From contig NW_008806287.1 in assembly GCF_000400465.1 (NCBI RefSeq), forward strand, positions 186,001-250,000: a stretch of 64,000 nt of DNA. Reading direction: 5' to 3'. This DNA is from Wallemia ichthyophaga EXF-994. Taxonomy: Eukaryota; Basidiomycota; Wallemiomycetes; Wallemiales; Wallemiaceae. Made by a program: the position numbers and the translations under genes. Below are positions 20,765 to 31,712 of this stretch, piece after piece (within the stretch, counting starts at the first letter, position 1; each line of letters begins with the position of its first letter). The notes under the pieces were generated by a model, which did not search any database, was not told the DNA's origin, and saw only the letters and a list, made by a program, of their open reading frames with translations.

Positions 20765-23505
20765 ATGTCCCAATCCGTGCAACTACCAGCCAAACCGAAA
20801 CAATTCATATCTAGAAATCAGGCAACAGTCACTTCGAACCTCTTCCCGATGAGAAGATTCCCAAAGGACGCACCTCCCTCCATCTACGTGTACGACGTCA
20901 CTATCGAAGCAACCAAGCCAAAAGTTCGCAATTGGAAGGATAATTTGCGGGCTATGAGATTCTTCCTCGTGCGTATCCGCTTCCAATTCTCATTCTCCGC
21001 TCTTCTCTGACTTCTTCTGTCTTCTTTCTAGGCAAACGAGGTTAATTACGGCTCCACGTGCGCGTACGATGGTCAGTCCTTACTCTACAGCTCTCAGCCG
21101 CTGCCATTCGACAGTGAAATTTCTGTATGGTACCTTACACGCGTGATTTCACATGTCTCATCCGCTGCAGGTTATCTTCAATCTTCCTGCAGAAAGTGAG
21201 ACCCCAATTGTCGACAAGGCTACCGGAGAGAAAAAGGGTGCTGTAAACAAGATATCACTCAAGCCCGTGTCTGTGATTTCCACCGAGTGAGTCGTGCTTA
21301 TCAGCTACTTAGCTGTCTAGCTGTCTTGCTCATCACATTCCAAGTATCGCGAACAACAGTGGCGTTAATGAGCTCATCGCTGCCCTCAACACGGTCGTGA
21401 GATACTGCGCTACCATGACTCATCCCTCGACCAAGGGTATCTACTATCCTATCAATGGTCGCAACCAAAAAATGGAATTCGGTGCAAATCTCCTCCGCTC
21501 TTGGTTCACGTGCGTATTGTGTCCTTCTGTCTAACACTATGTCTTAATGTTCTTTTTCAGAACAACGAGAATGTCCGCCAACGGTATTATCCTAAACGTC
21601 GATACCAGTGTCATCAAGTTGTTGCAAGATGGCCCGCTCGACGTCGTCGCTGGTGAGCTCATGGGTATGAGAGGCCAAATAAACATGACTGTCGGTCCAA
21701 GGGGTCGTATGAACAACAATCAAAGACGTATGCTCGAGAAGAAGCTCAAAAAGGTCAAGGTCGTAACTAATCACAACAAAAATCGCCCAATGACCTTTAT
21801 GGTTCAGGAGGTTTCCGAGAAAAACGCCGACGAATTTGTCTTTGAAGGCTCAGATGGTGTTGCAATCAGTATCTCAGAATACCTGATGAAAACCTACAAC
21901 CTTAGACTTAGATATCCCGAGCTCCCAGTTATCGGAAAGAGCAGATCGGTCTTCGTCCCAATGGAACTATTAAACGTCTTACCCGGCCAGATCCATCCCG
22001 AGAAAGGAATGACGTCTGGTCAAACATCACAAATGATGAACTTCTGTAAAGTTAAGCCTTTTCAAAGACTGCAAGAGTCCACCGATCAAGTCACGTCACT
22101 GAGTAGACACAATCACATTATGGACAAATTCGGATTCGAAATCAACCCCAAACCTGTCGAATGCCAGGCATCAATCATCGATCCACCTCAACTGGAATTT
22201 GACAGACGGTTGTTATCACCAAACCCACAAGAAGGTGAATGGGACAGACCATCTCAAAATATGCGCTTTTACGCACCCGCCAAAATCAAGAGCTGGATGT
22301 TAATATGTTTCGGAAGACAAGAAGACTACAGATGGCTCGGAGGTTTTCTCAGAGGCTTACGTGACATGTGCTCGAAGCGCGGAATGAGTGTACCTTATGA
22401 GCCGGAGGTGGTTTTTTTAAGAAGCGAGAACGCAAGATTCGACGAAATCATGGCTGACTTGCGTCACTTCTGGGACAGGAATCCAAGAATGGATTTCGTT
22501 CTCTCCACCTGTAAGTTTGAGAAGTCGAATGCATACCGAGCCATCAAGCACTTCTGTGACATAACTGTTGGAGTGCCATCTCAATTCCTTTTGTCGAAGA
22601 AGGCGTCCAGTGCGAAGCCAACGTATATCTCTAACTTGGTACTTAAGATAAACGTCAAAGCAGGTGGTATTAACCAAACTCTGGGTACTCCGAACCCATA
22701 TTTTGCACACAAGGACAAGGTTATCTGCTTCGGTGTTGATGTCACACACCCAGCGCCTGGATCATCAAGCGCCGTTTCAATTGCTGGTATCGTCTCTAAT
22801 ACGGATCAGCGCTGCTCGAAATTCGTCGGCTCTGAGCTGGCTCTTGGTGCGCGCGAGGAGATTATTGAAAATCTCAAGAATGTAATCAAGAGACATGTGA
22901 AGACGTACTCGGAGAACAACGGCAATGCTATACCAAGACACGTCCTCTATCTGAGAGATGGTGTTTCAGACGGTCAATACAAGGAGGTACTCCAGCACGA
23001 GAAAGGAGCAATCATGCAAGCGTATCGTGAAATAACTGGTGGCAGGACACCAGTATTAACGTTTGTAGTCGGACAGAAGAGACACCATGTTCGTTTTGCT
23101 CCACTTAGAAATCAACCACAAGATAGATCAGGTAATTGCAGAAGCGGCACTATTATCGATCATCCAAGCGTCACTAGAGCGGATCAATTCGAATTTTACG
23201 CTTACACTCACTCAGGTTTGATGGGTACTTCTAGACCTTGTAGATATGTTGTTTTGCACGATGACTTTGGCTTCGACATCAACACGCTCGGACAGACTAT
23301 CTACGCGACATGCTTTACGTATCAGATCGCAACGAGAGCTGTATCTCTCGCTACGCCTGTATACTACGCTCACAAGCTAGCTGAGAGAGCCCGTCTTCAC
23401 TTGAATGACGGACAATCTATGACTGAATCTGGTTCAAGGGGCTCAGGCTCTTCTGCAAATATACCAGGTTCGGGACCTACGTCTTTGTTTGTGAGTAGGA
23501 GTTAG
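20765..23505 (+). CDS. AGO: Argonaute (slicer-competent residues present)
   Basis: Small-RNA-guided endonuclease of RNA interference. Exons are 20765-20968, 21032-21124, 21171-21286, 21345-21509 and 21561-23505 (840 residues, in frame). N domain, L1, PAZ (YNLRLRYPELPVI with the conserved MELLNVLPGQ behind it), MID and PIWI follow in order. The PIWI catalytic tetrad is complete by position: Asp586 in GVDVTHP, Glu626 in AREEII, Asp659 in LRDGVSDGQY and His797 in YYAHKLAERAR. Spacings 40/33/138 match human AGO2 597/637/669/807 (40/32/138). The N-terminal region is short, without an RGG/Q-rich tail. The C terminus after LHL carries a Ser/Gly-rich extension (SRGSGSSANIPGSG). No Dicer or RdRP gene lies in this window. 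Confidence 0.95.
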
Positions 23506-23793
23506 GTGTTTAGATTCCTACTTATACGTAACAGGAACCTCACATTAACATTCGCAATTTACCTTACTTTGTTTAACGGATCAATGCTGCCTTATCCTCT
23601 ACTCCGTGTCAACATTGACGTCGATGAGACAAAAAAGTTATCTAGCTTCATTTAATATATATCACACACGCCTCTCTCTCGCTCTCTCATCACCTTGTTT
23701 GTTTTATCTATTATTTGTAAACGAATACAGTTTTTAAAAAGCATGTTGTTTCTTTCTTCTTTCTCACTGGCAGCAGATTCACAGCAACGCATC

Positions 23794-25531
23794 TCAAACG
23801 TTAAGCTGTGCAGCCTTTGCATTCGAGATGGCAGCTTGGTGGGGTTGCAGAGCCGGTTTAACCCATTTAGCGATGAAGCTGTCGACCTGTTGCGGCGCTC
23901 TACCAGTGAAAGACTGAGGATCGAGTAGTTTATCCAAATCGCCAACGATCGGAGCGAAGAAGGAGTCTTTCTTAACTCTCTCAATGAGGTCATTTTCTCT
24001 ACCAAACTCCTTAACTTCTCTTCCAGCTTCGTGGGACAGAACTCTTATCTTCTCATGACACTCCTGTCTATCGCCACCCTTTTTGACGATAGCCATGATT
24101 ATATTCTCGGTAGCCATGAACGGCAACTCCTGAGCAATTCTTCTTCTGATGATGGCTGGATAGACAACGAGACCTTCACTCACGTTTTGCATGATTGAGA
24201 GAAGGATATCCGTAGTGAGGAAAGCAGAAGGCAAGCTGATTCTCCTGATTGCTGAATCATCCAGAGTCCTCTCAAACCACTGTACGGCATTAGTGTTGAG
24301 AACGTCCTGCGACAGACTGATCAGGTGTCTAGCGAGCGAACAGGCTCTCTCTGAACGCATTGGATTACGTTTGTACGCCATAGCCGATGAGCCGATCTGG
24401 TCCTTTTCGAAAGGTTCTTCGACTTCCTTGAGGTGAGCGAGGAGACGAATATCAGTGGCTATTTTGTGCACCGTCGATCCGAAATTGGAGAGAGCGAGGA
24501 CGACGTCATTGTCAATCTTGCGCGAGTACGTCTGAGAGCTGACTGGGTAGGCGTACGGGAAACCGAGGAGTTCAGTGACGCGCTGGTCGAGTGCTTCTAC
24601 CTGGAGTGGAGAGTAAGTGATGAGTAATTAGTGAGCGCATAAACAACGCACCTTATCGTGGTCACCGTCAAAGAGAGCGAGGAAAGACGCTTGAGTGCCT
24701 GTGGTACCCTTCACACCACGAAAACCAAGGTCATCGCGAGCTCTAGTGAGGTTGCGCAAATCCCAGAGCAGTTCCTGGATAGAGTCAGCGCGTGTATTAA
24801 ACCACCAACACCAAAAACACTCACCTGAATCCACAGCGTTGTGCGCTTGCCGACGGTAGTGAGCTGCGCAGGCTGGAAATGGGTGAAACCGAGCGTGGGC
24901 AAGTCGCGGAACTTGTCAGCAAAAGCCGAGAATCTGTCGATGGTGATTGCGAGCTTATCGATGACCATATTGAGGCCTTCGCGGAGAAAGATGAGGTCAG
25001 CGTTGCTGTGTGGTGGAGCGGAGAGTGAGACGTAGTTGTAAAAGAGGAAAGTAGACTAACTCAGTAACGAAACATGATGTAGCACCGAGGCTTGAAACCC
25101 ATGTGAGATTGCGAGTTATTCGGAAAATCTGGCTCACTGGATGATACCCGCTGCTGCAGGAGCTACAACGCCGAAAGTGTGGACATGAGCCATGACATCG
25201 TGGCGGCGACGTTTCTCTTCTTCGGCAGCAATCTTCATTTGATCGTCATCGAGGAGAAGATTATCGGACATCTGCTTAATGGCCTCGTCCGAGATGGGCA
25301 AAGCGAGCTCCTTCTCAGCTATGGCTAAATTGAGCCAGAGCTTTCTCCAAGTTTGGAATCTCATCTGTGGATCCTTCGGTTAGAGCGTGAGAGATACTCG
25401 ATCGACGACGCACAGAAGACGAGAAGAGATGGCTCATTTCCTTGGAAGCATAGCGGCTGGCAGCGTCTAAGAAGCCGTACAATACAACAGCAATTTATTC
25501 ACCTTGAAAGCGGCGTTTGATAAGATTCCAT
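23794..25531 (-). CDS. ADE13: Adenylosuccinate lyase
   Basis: Cleaves SAICAR and adenylosuccinate to release fumarate, serving purine synthesis twice. The small first exon starts MESYQTPLS at 25531; a later exon gives [11 protein letters not shown] and then [17 protein letters not shown]. Catalytic-region motifs include [11 protein letters not shown] near the N terminus, [16 protein letters not shown] in the middle and the signature loop [20 protein letters not shown]. The C-terminal helical domain ends with AAQLNV. At least five introns are required, the 5' two being very close together. All family signatures are intact. Confidence 0.95.
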
Positions 25532-25684
25532 TGTGATTGTCTTGTTGACAGCGTCGTAAAATACATCATGAAGATATAATTAAGGAAAATCTTCAGCCTG
25601 TTGACAACCACACAAATGATATATACCGTATTCATGTTATATTTGCGTACAACTTGTATTAATAGAATTGAAATTTGTTAAAGC

Positions 25685-26747
<1,063 letters not shown>

Positions 26748-27104
26748 TTTCTATTTGCCTTGTTAGATGGCTTACAGTGTAATCGCTTGTTCGCGCTTAC
26801 ATTTTATTCGTTCGTGGTTGTCCAGAAGCAAGAGTGCGTTGTGGCATTATACGTTTTGAAATAAAAATTGATGACAACATACCCGCCCGTTGGCCATCTC
26901 GCAAGGAGATAAGCGGTGCGGGAGTGCACACAATTCTCCTCTTTCAAATACTCCTATAGCCCTATTCACGGCCCCGATAGGCTTCTATCCGCAATCAACA
27001 AAGCCAGGCCATTGAAAACTGATTTGTATATATAAGAATCATTTCCTTCTTAACATTTTGCACTCCCGTCGGCAATGTATATTTAACCATCCTCGTGCTT
27101 AGGG
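26748..27104 (-). promoter_or_regulatory. Upstream region of GAPDH
   Basis: About 360 bp without an open gene, directly upstream of the highly expressed GAPDH. It contains a GTATATATAAG-type TA-rich segment near 27027-27036, which on the minus strand reads TTATATATAC and sits about 280 bp before the ATG. That distance suggests a longer 5' UTR, or that it is not the core TATA. Pyrimidine-rich stretches occur near 26935-26950. No specific factor site is assignable. Confidence 0.4.
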
Positions 27105-27457
27105 TTATGCACTAGATACCGCCGGGGTAATCATGTAAGCAGGTGAGTAGATATTTTCAAACAAAGTTGCATCCTCTTCATCTAGCTTACTCCGGCGGCT
27201 TTCGGGTGTTCTAGGTAAGCTACTGAAAAACTTCGATAGAATTCCAAAACAATCGTAAAAAGGCGTCACTGGAAAAACTTCATGTTCACACGTTGGGGTT
27301 ATAGACGAGTACAAGTGGAAAAGCTCACTCCTCGGGAGACTTTTGTCTTCTTCGCAGTCTTAAAATGAGTTGTTGAGGACTTTTAGTTGAAACTACTTGC
27401 CAAGGCTATCTTGGAGGCTGATCTTACATTATGGGTTTTGGCTATCTCGCTATTCGC
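27105..27457 (-). CDS. Possible small two- or three-exon gene, unidentified
   Basis: A C-terminal exon at 27105-27358 reads DCEEDKSLPRSELFHLY ... FYDCFGILSKFF ... PAVSSA, more like real protein than noise. A GTAGTT...TTAAG intron at 27359-27396 connects it in frame to 27397-27457, which encodes NSEIAKTHNVRSASKIALA. I could not find a convincing start; a further tiny upstream exon or a start near 27470-27560 would be needed. The product is unknown. It could also be part of the 3' UTR of the kinase gene upstream on the same strand. Coordinates of the 5' end are a guess. Confidence 0.25.
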
Positions 27458-27757
27458 CTGTTTTCCTCGTTACATATGCGCGCTATTCCTGTCGGTTGCC
27501 TTACTCCACGCTCACTCCTCTAACCCACCCCTACAGAACCTGGCCGATCCGTGGTGTATGAACAATGTTATGATATTAAAAAGACATGATGAAACTACGT
27601 GGCTAATGTTGATAATAGTTGAAAAAAAAATGCTTGAAGCGAATGATTGATTGAATGTGAATGTGAATGTAACTGCTGTTTGTCTCTTTTTAAGATGATA
27701 ATTGTGCTCGTCTGTAATATCACGGTTAATAACATCCTTAACGCAAAAACACCCCAC
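27458..27757. other. Interval without assignable gene
   Basis: 300 bp between the kinase stop and the candidate small gene. Open frames exist on both strands, such as a hydrophobic plus-strand frame from 27387 that opens only with TTG, but none has a recognisable domain or good start. It probably holds the 3' UTR of the kinase gene and the possible 5' part of the small gene. Confidence 0.4.
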
Positions 27758-30700
27758 TCACTCGAATACTTGCAAATATAAATATCTGTAATCGCGTAAA
27801 TTCCCTGAAATGCGTTTGAGATCTACCGAGTATAGTCCAGGTAAATTCTTAATCTTGGTCAATTTCACATCCAAGACTACTTCACCCCCACTGTCAACTT
27901 GGGTTTCTCCATATACCGTATTGTTGACATCTTCATCATTGGACACATTAGACACTCCAGCAGAAGAACTAAGATTGGTCGATTGAGATGATGATCTCTT
28001 GAACATGAGTAAACTGCGTAATCCACCTGCGCTCGACGATGAAGGTAACAGTTGAGCTTGCGATTGCTGCTGTTGTTGCTTCTTTGAAGGTCTCACACAC
28101 TTCAAATTTACCTGTCCTTCCTTCTTCACTATCAATCCGAGATTCTTAGTAATTACCTTCTTCACTTCTGCCATTACAACTGATGGTGGTAAACCTGTTA
28201 ATGCGTTTTGATCGACGGTACCTGTGTGGGTGTCCATAGCATCTTCAGAAACTGGCTTAATTTGATTTTGCTGTGCTCCACCATTTGCTCCAGCAGTTGA
28301 TGGTCTCGTTTTCAACGTAGCTGGTGGAGGTGTTGATTGAGGGGGTGCTTGAGATGGCGTTTGAGGTGACTGAGAAGGTAAATGTGACGAACTACTCTGT
28401 TGAGCTGCAACAGTAACTGATTGCGTTTGTGATTGAGTTTGTGATTGCGTCTGTGATTGCGTCTGCGTCTGCATCTGCGTTGTTCCTGTCGACTGTACAA
28501 CATCTCCACCAGCCTTAGCCAAGCCTTTATTACGGAACCAATTCATAACAGACTTGGCACGACTAGATGATCCTTTATGCGAATTTACTTGGTTTGATCC
28601 ATCAAATGTCGTGCCAGCGACATTTGTAAAGGTTCCTGAAGGTGGTGATGTGGCTGATATCTGACTCGTCGGTTTGGAAGAGTTTGATGATAAAAATGCT
28701 GCTGATGTTTTACGTTCTCTCTTCGTTGTGTCTTTATTTTCATCGTTTACTTTATATTGGTTTGAAGATTTGCGTTCTTTCGATGAACTTTTACCAAATG
28801 GTTCGACCATCATTGATAGTGCCTTTCTACGACTACTTGCACTTCCACTAACACCACCTGATGTAGGTGATGACTTTTTACCAGAGTCTTTGGAATGTGA
28901 AGAGGCATTACCACCAGACGAACGATTGGACGATAACATTGACTTATTTTCGTCATCGTTTTGTTTATTCATCATTTTGAGTGCACCCGAACTGATAGGT
29001 GGTTTGCTTTGCTTGTTGGTGTTGATGTGGTGAATGCTACTGCTATTCTCCTTATCCTTATCATTCTCTTTGCTGATATCATTGTTATTGGTATCACTGA
29101 CATTGTCAGATGGTTTATCCGTTGAAGCCATGTTTCCGGTTGATAGAGCTTTGTTTGAAGGAGATTTATGAGGCTCGTGAGTCTCATGAGACTCACGAAT
29201 CTCTGTATCCTCACGAGACTCAATATCAGTCTTGACCTTTTTATTGGAAATGTCATGTGATAAAGGTAATGGAACGCTATTAATGATTGCAGGTTGAGCT
29301 AATTGCGCTTCTTCTGCGGCGTTTAATGATGGCGATGGTATTTGATTGTTAGATGGAGGAGTAATTGGTAATTGCTCATTTTTGGATAACTTTGTGGTAT
29401 CAATTTGCGTGGACTTTGTGTTTTGGTTGTCATCCTGTTGATTCTCATACTCAACTTGAATAGTGTGTCTTTGAATATTTGGATTCCTTTTACCAGATGG
29501 GTTATTGTGAGAATGAGATTGAGTGATAGTATCAGGAGCGTCTCTCTTTTTACTTGTAGAATGATCAATTTCATTTTGTTGTTGGTATTCGAGGTACTCA
29601 TTCGCAGCATCTTGATTAGCTCTTTGAAGATAGTCAAAGGGTGACAAAGTTGAAGAGTTTGAAGTTGGTATACCCATAGCAGATTGATGACGTGCACCTT
29701 TTGAAGTCATTGCAGGGAATAGATTAGGATCAGCTTCAGTTTGAGAGCGAATAAGTGAAGGAGATAAAGATTCCGCCTCGAAAGCTTGAAGTTGACGCTT
29801 TTGAGCCAATCGTTTTGCGTTTAAGAGGTCTTGTGAGAGTTGCTCCCATTGAACAACGGATCTATCGAATAAGTGGGAGTAAGATTTCAACCAAGGGTGA
29901 GACATGATTTCTTCAACAGAGCAACGCTTAGTTGGATCAGGAACAAGCATCATTGAGAGTAAATGACGAGCTTGAGGGGAGACAAAGTCAGGAAAAGTGA
30001 GAGGGGTTGAGACAATGTATTTGTAGAGGAGATTGATGTTATCACCTTCAGGGTTTTGAGGGTCATCATCGAAAGGAAGGTAACCAGCTAACATAGCGTA
30101 TAAGATGACACCACAACTCCAAATGTCAACAGCGCTTCCAACGTATAAACCATCAGAGATGACTAATTCAGGAGCAGCGTAGCAAGGGGAACCACAAGAA
30201 GTAGCCATGAGGTCATCTACACGGTGCTCAAAGCGATTAGCGAAGCCAAAGTCAGTGATGATGATATTTCTGCCCCTATCGAGAAGTAAATTTTCCAACT
30301 TTAAGTCACGATGAATAACTTTCTTATTGTGAAGGTAGTGAACGCCGGAGATTAATTGAGCGAACAATCTACAAGCGTCACGTTCTTTGAGGTATTTATG
30401 ACGTAGGATGAAATCGAAGAGTTCACCACCTGGAGCGTACTCGAGGACGATGCCAATGTACTTTTCAGTTTCAATAACATCGTATAATCCAACGATGTGA
30501 GGGTGGTTAACGGATCTCAGAACTAAAATTTCACGTTCAACTTTGGATAATCTTGATTTATCAGAGACGGAGTTTCTTCTAATGAGTTTGACAGCGACTT
30601 GTTCACCGAATTGAGAGTGGAGACCGAGTTTAACTTTACCGAATTCGCCTTCTCCTGTATTTTGAGGGTTAGAATAGAGTATAATCCAAGTAAATACCAA

Positions 30701-30823
30701 CCCACCTAACGTATTCAATAGTAAGTAAGGACCAAAGAATATTTTCTGTCTCCTTGGGTGTAGCTTGAAGTATTCCAAGGCTAAAGGGTGGTTTAGGGAG
30801 TTGTTTAAATTAATTTGTGACAT
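27758..30823 (-). CDS. Ser/Thr protein kinase with C-terminal KA1-like domain (Kin1/Kin4 type)
   Basis: CAMK-group kinase related to the Kin1/MARK and Kin4 kinases. A 51-nt intron at 30655-30705 (GTGGGT...ACAG) must be removed to give the glycine loop LGEGEFGKVKLG. The other kinase motifs are intact: AVKLIRR, HRDLKLENLLLD, DFGFANRF, CGSPCYAAPEL and DIWSCGVILYAML, ending near residue 300 at HPWLKSY. A disordered region of about 550 residues follows, with TQTQSQTQSQTQS and poly-Q stretches. The end is VKLTKIKNLPGLYSVDLKR ... YLYLQVF, like a KA1 membrane-binding module. The kinase substrate is unknown; the KA1 tail points to plasma-membrane or bud-site action in characterised relatives. Confidence 0.88.
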   Translation of the reverse strand: MSQINLNNSLNHPLALEYFKLHPRRQKIFFGPYLLLNTLGGLVFTWIILYSNPQNTGEGEFGKVKLGLHSQFGEQVAVKLIRRNSVSDKSRLSKVEREILVLRSVNHPHIVGLYDVIETEKYIGIVLEYAPGGELFDFILRHKYLKERDACRLFAQLISGVHYLHNKKVIHRDLKLENLLLDRGRNIIITDFGFANRFEHRVDDLMATSCGSPCYAAPELVISDGLYVGSAVDIWSCGVILYAMLAGYLPFDDDPQNPEGDNINLLYKYIVSTPLTFPDFVSPQARHLLSMMLVPDPTKRCSVEEIMSHPWLKSYSHLFDRSVVQWEQLSQDLLNAKRLAQKRQLQAFEAESLSPSLIRSQTEADPNLFPAMTSKGARHQSAMGIPTSNSSTLSPFDYLQRANQDAANEYLEYQQQNEIDHSTSKKRDAPDTITQSHSHNNPSGKRNPNIQRHTIQVEYENQQDDNQNTKSTQIDTTKLSKNEQLPITPPSNNQIPSPSLNAAEEAQLAQPAIINSVPLPLSHDISNKKVKTDIESREDTEIRESHETHEPHKSPSNKALSTGNMASTDKPSDNVSDTNNNDISKENDKDKENSSSIHHINTNKQSKPPISSGALKMMNKQNDDENKSMLSSNRSSGGNASSHSKDSGKKSSPTSGGVSGSASSRRKALSMMVEPFGKSSSKERKSSNQYKVNDENKDTTKRERKTSAAFLSSNSSKPTSQISATSPPSGTFTNVAGTTFDGSNQVNSHKGSSSRAKSVMNWFRNKGLAKAGGDVVQSTGTTQMQTQTQSQTQSQTQSQTQSVTVAAQQSSSSHLPSQSPQTPSQAPPQSTPPPATLKTRPSTAGANGGAQQNQIKPVSEDAMDTHTGTVDQNALTGLPPSVVMAEVKKVITKNLGLIVKKEGQVNLKCVRPSKKQQQQQSQAQLLPSSSSAGGLRSLLMFKRSSSQSTNLSSSAGVSNVSNDEDVNNTVYGETQVDSGGEVVLDVKLTKIKNLPGLYSVDLKRISGNLRDYRYLYLQVFE
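28428..28500. repeat. Codon-level repeat encoding (TQSQ)n in the kinase
   Basis: The plus strand shows repeats of TTTGTGATTG/CGTCTGTGATTG. The minus strand translates to QTQTQSQTQSQTQSQTQS. It is a length-variable disordered tract. Confidence 0.8.
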
Positions 30824-30934
30824 AGATGGACATGGGTGTGAGGATGTGAGAATGGCTTTGTGGGTTGTAATGACAAGGAATTTGAAGGGAATTTGGAATT
30901 TGAAAGGAATGAAAATGTTAAATTAAATTTAAAA

Positions 30935-31528
30935 TTATACTTGAGAAATTAAACCAGATTTTATATTAAATAAGAGACTATGTTTTCATCAATTGACTTG
31001 AATAATTCAAGTATGACAGTTGACTTACCCTTTGACTTGAATTGAATCATCATTCAAGTAATTTACAAGGTTGTTCCTATTAAATTGGATGTTTTCAATA
31101 ATCAATTCCTCAGTAGATAAATCCTTATCAAGTGATCTACAGTGGTTAATGAAAGGACTTAACCACTGCCCAATTGGACTATTGAGATCCATCATCTGTC
31201 CATCTAATACACTTTTGCTAGCTGCAATTCCTCCACACCCTGTATGTCCACATAACGCTATTTCCTTTATTTGAAGCTGCTTTGTTGCATAATCAACAAC
31301 AGCTTTAGCAGATGTATCATTGGTATTAAACTGATTTGCAATATTCCTATGCGTGAATACTTGTCCTAATTCACTGTCTAAAATTGTACCTTCTGTACAC
31401 CTACTATCACTACAACCAATAAATAAAACTCCAGGCCATTGACCTTTCTCGCAATTCTTTAGTATTTCCGGATTTATATTTTTTGCCCAGTTTTTGTTCT
31501 TTGATAGCAGTTTTGTGATATTGGACAT
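30935..31528 (-). CDS. NCE103: Beta-class carbonic anhydrase
   Basis: Interconverts CO2 and bicarbonate, supplying anaplerosis and CO2 sensing in fungi. Exons 31029-31528 and 30935-30977 total 180 residues. The zinc ligands and Asp/Arg dyad are in CSDSRCTEG and CGHTGCGG. The HRNIAN active-site block and the AVVDYATKQL helix are present. The GTAAGT intron must be removed to give the family's C-terminal strand (IQVKGLLFNIKSGLI). No organelle signal is evident if the start is MSNITKLL at 31528; an upstream in-frame ATG at 31579 would add MDLLSHLPIFLPF. Neighbouring DEF1 is divergent. Confidence 0.93.
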
Positions 31529-31712
31529 TGATGAGTTGGGGAAGGGAAGGAAGATGGGGAGATGACTGAGTAAATCCAATCACGGTATCATACCATTATA
31601 AAAACAATTAAATAGATTTATCAAAGTTAAAAGTAATTTTAACAATTTTCATATTAAACATACTTGACATATCTCTTGCCATCACCACCACGACGAAGAA
31701 TAAAAATAAAAA

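Noticed and set aside
23330-23400. Argonaute seemed to lack the catalytic His because TSRPCRYVVLHDD has Arg where others have His
   Set aside because: The catalytic His of AGO2 is the one in YYAHLVAFRAR, not in TSRPSHY. Here YYAHKLAERAR keeps it.
27387-27650. Hydrophobic plus-strand frame downstream of the kinase
   Set aside because: It opens only at TTG, has no recognisable domain, and overlaps the better-looking minus-strand exon.
30935-31040. Beta-carbonic anhydrase seemed truncated at its C terminus
   Set aside because: The apparent stop lies in an intron. Splicing the phase-2 GTAAGT intron gives the normal last strand and 180 residues.
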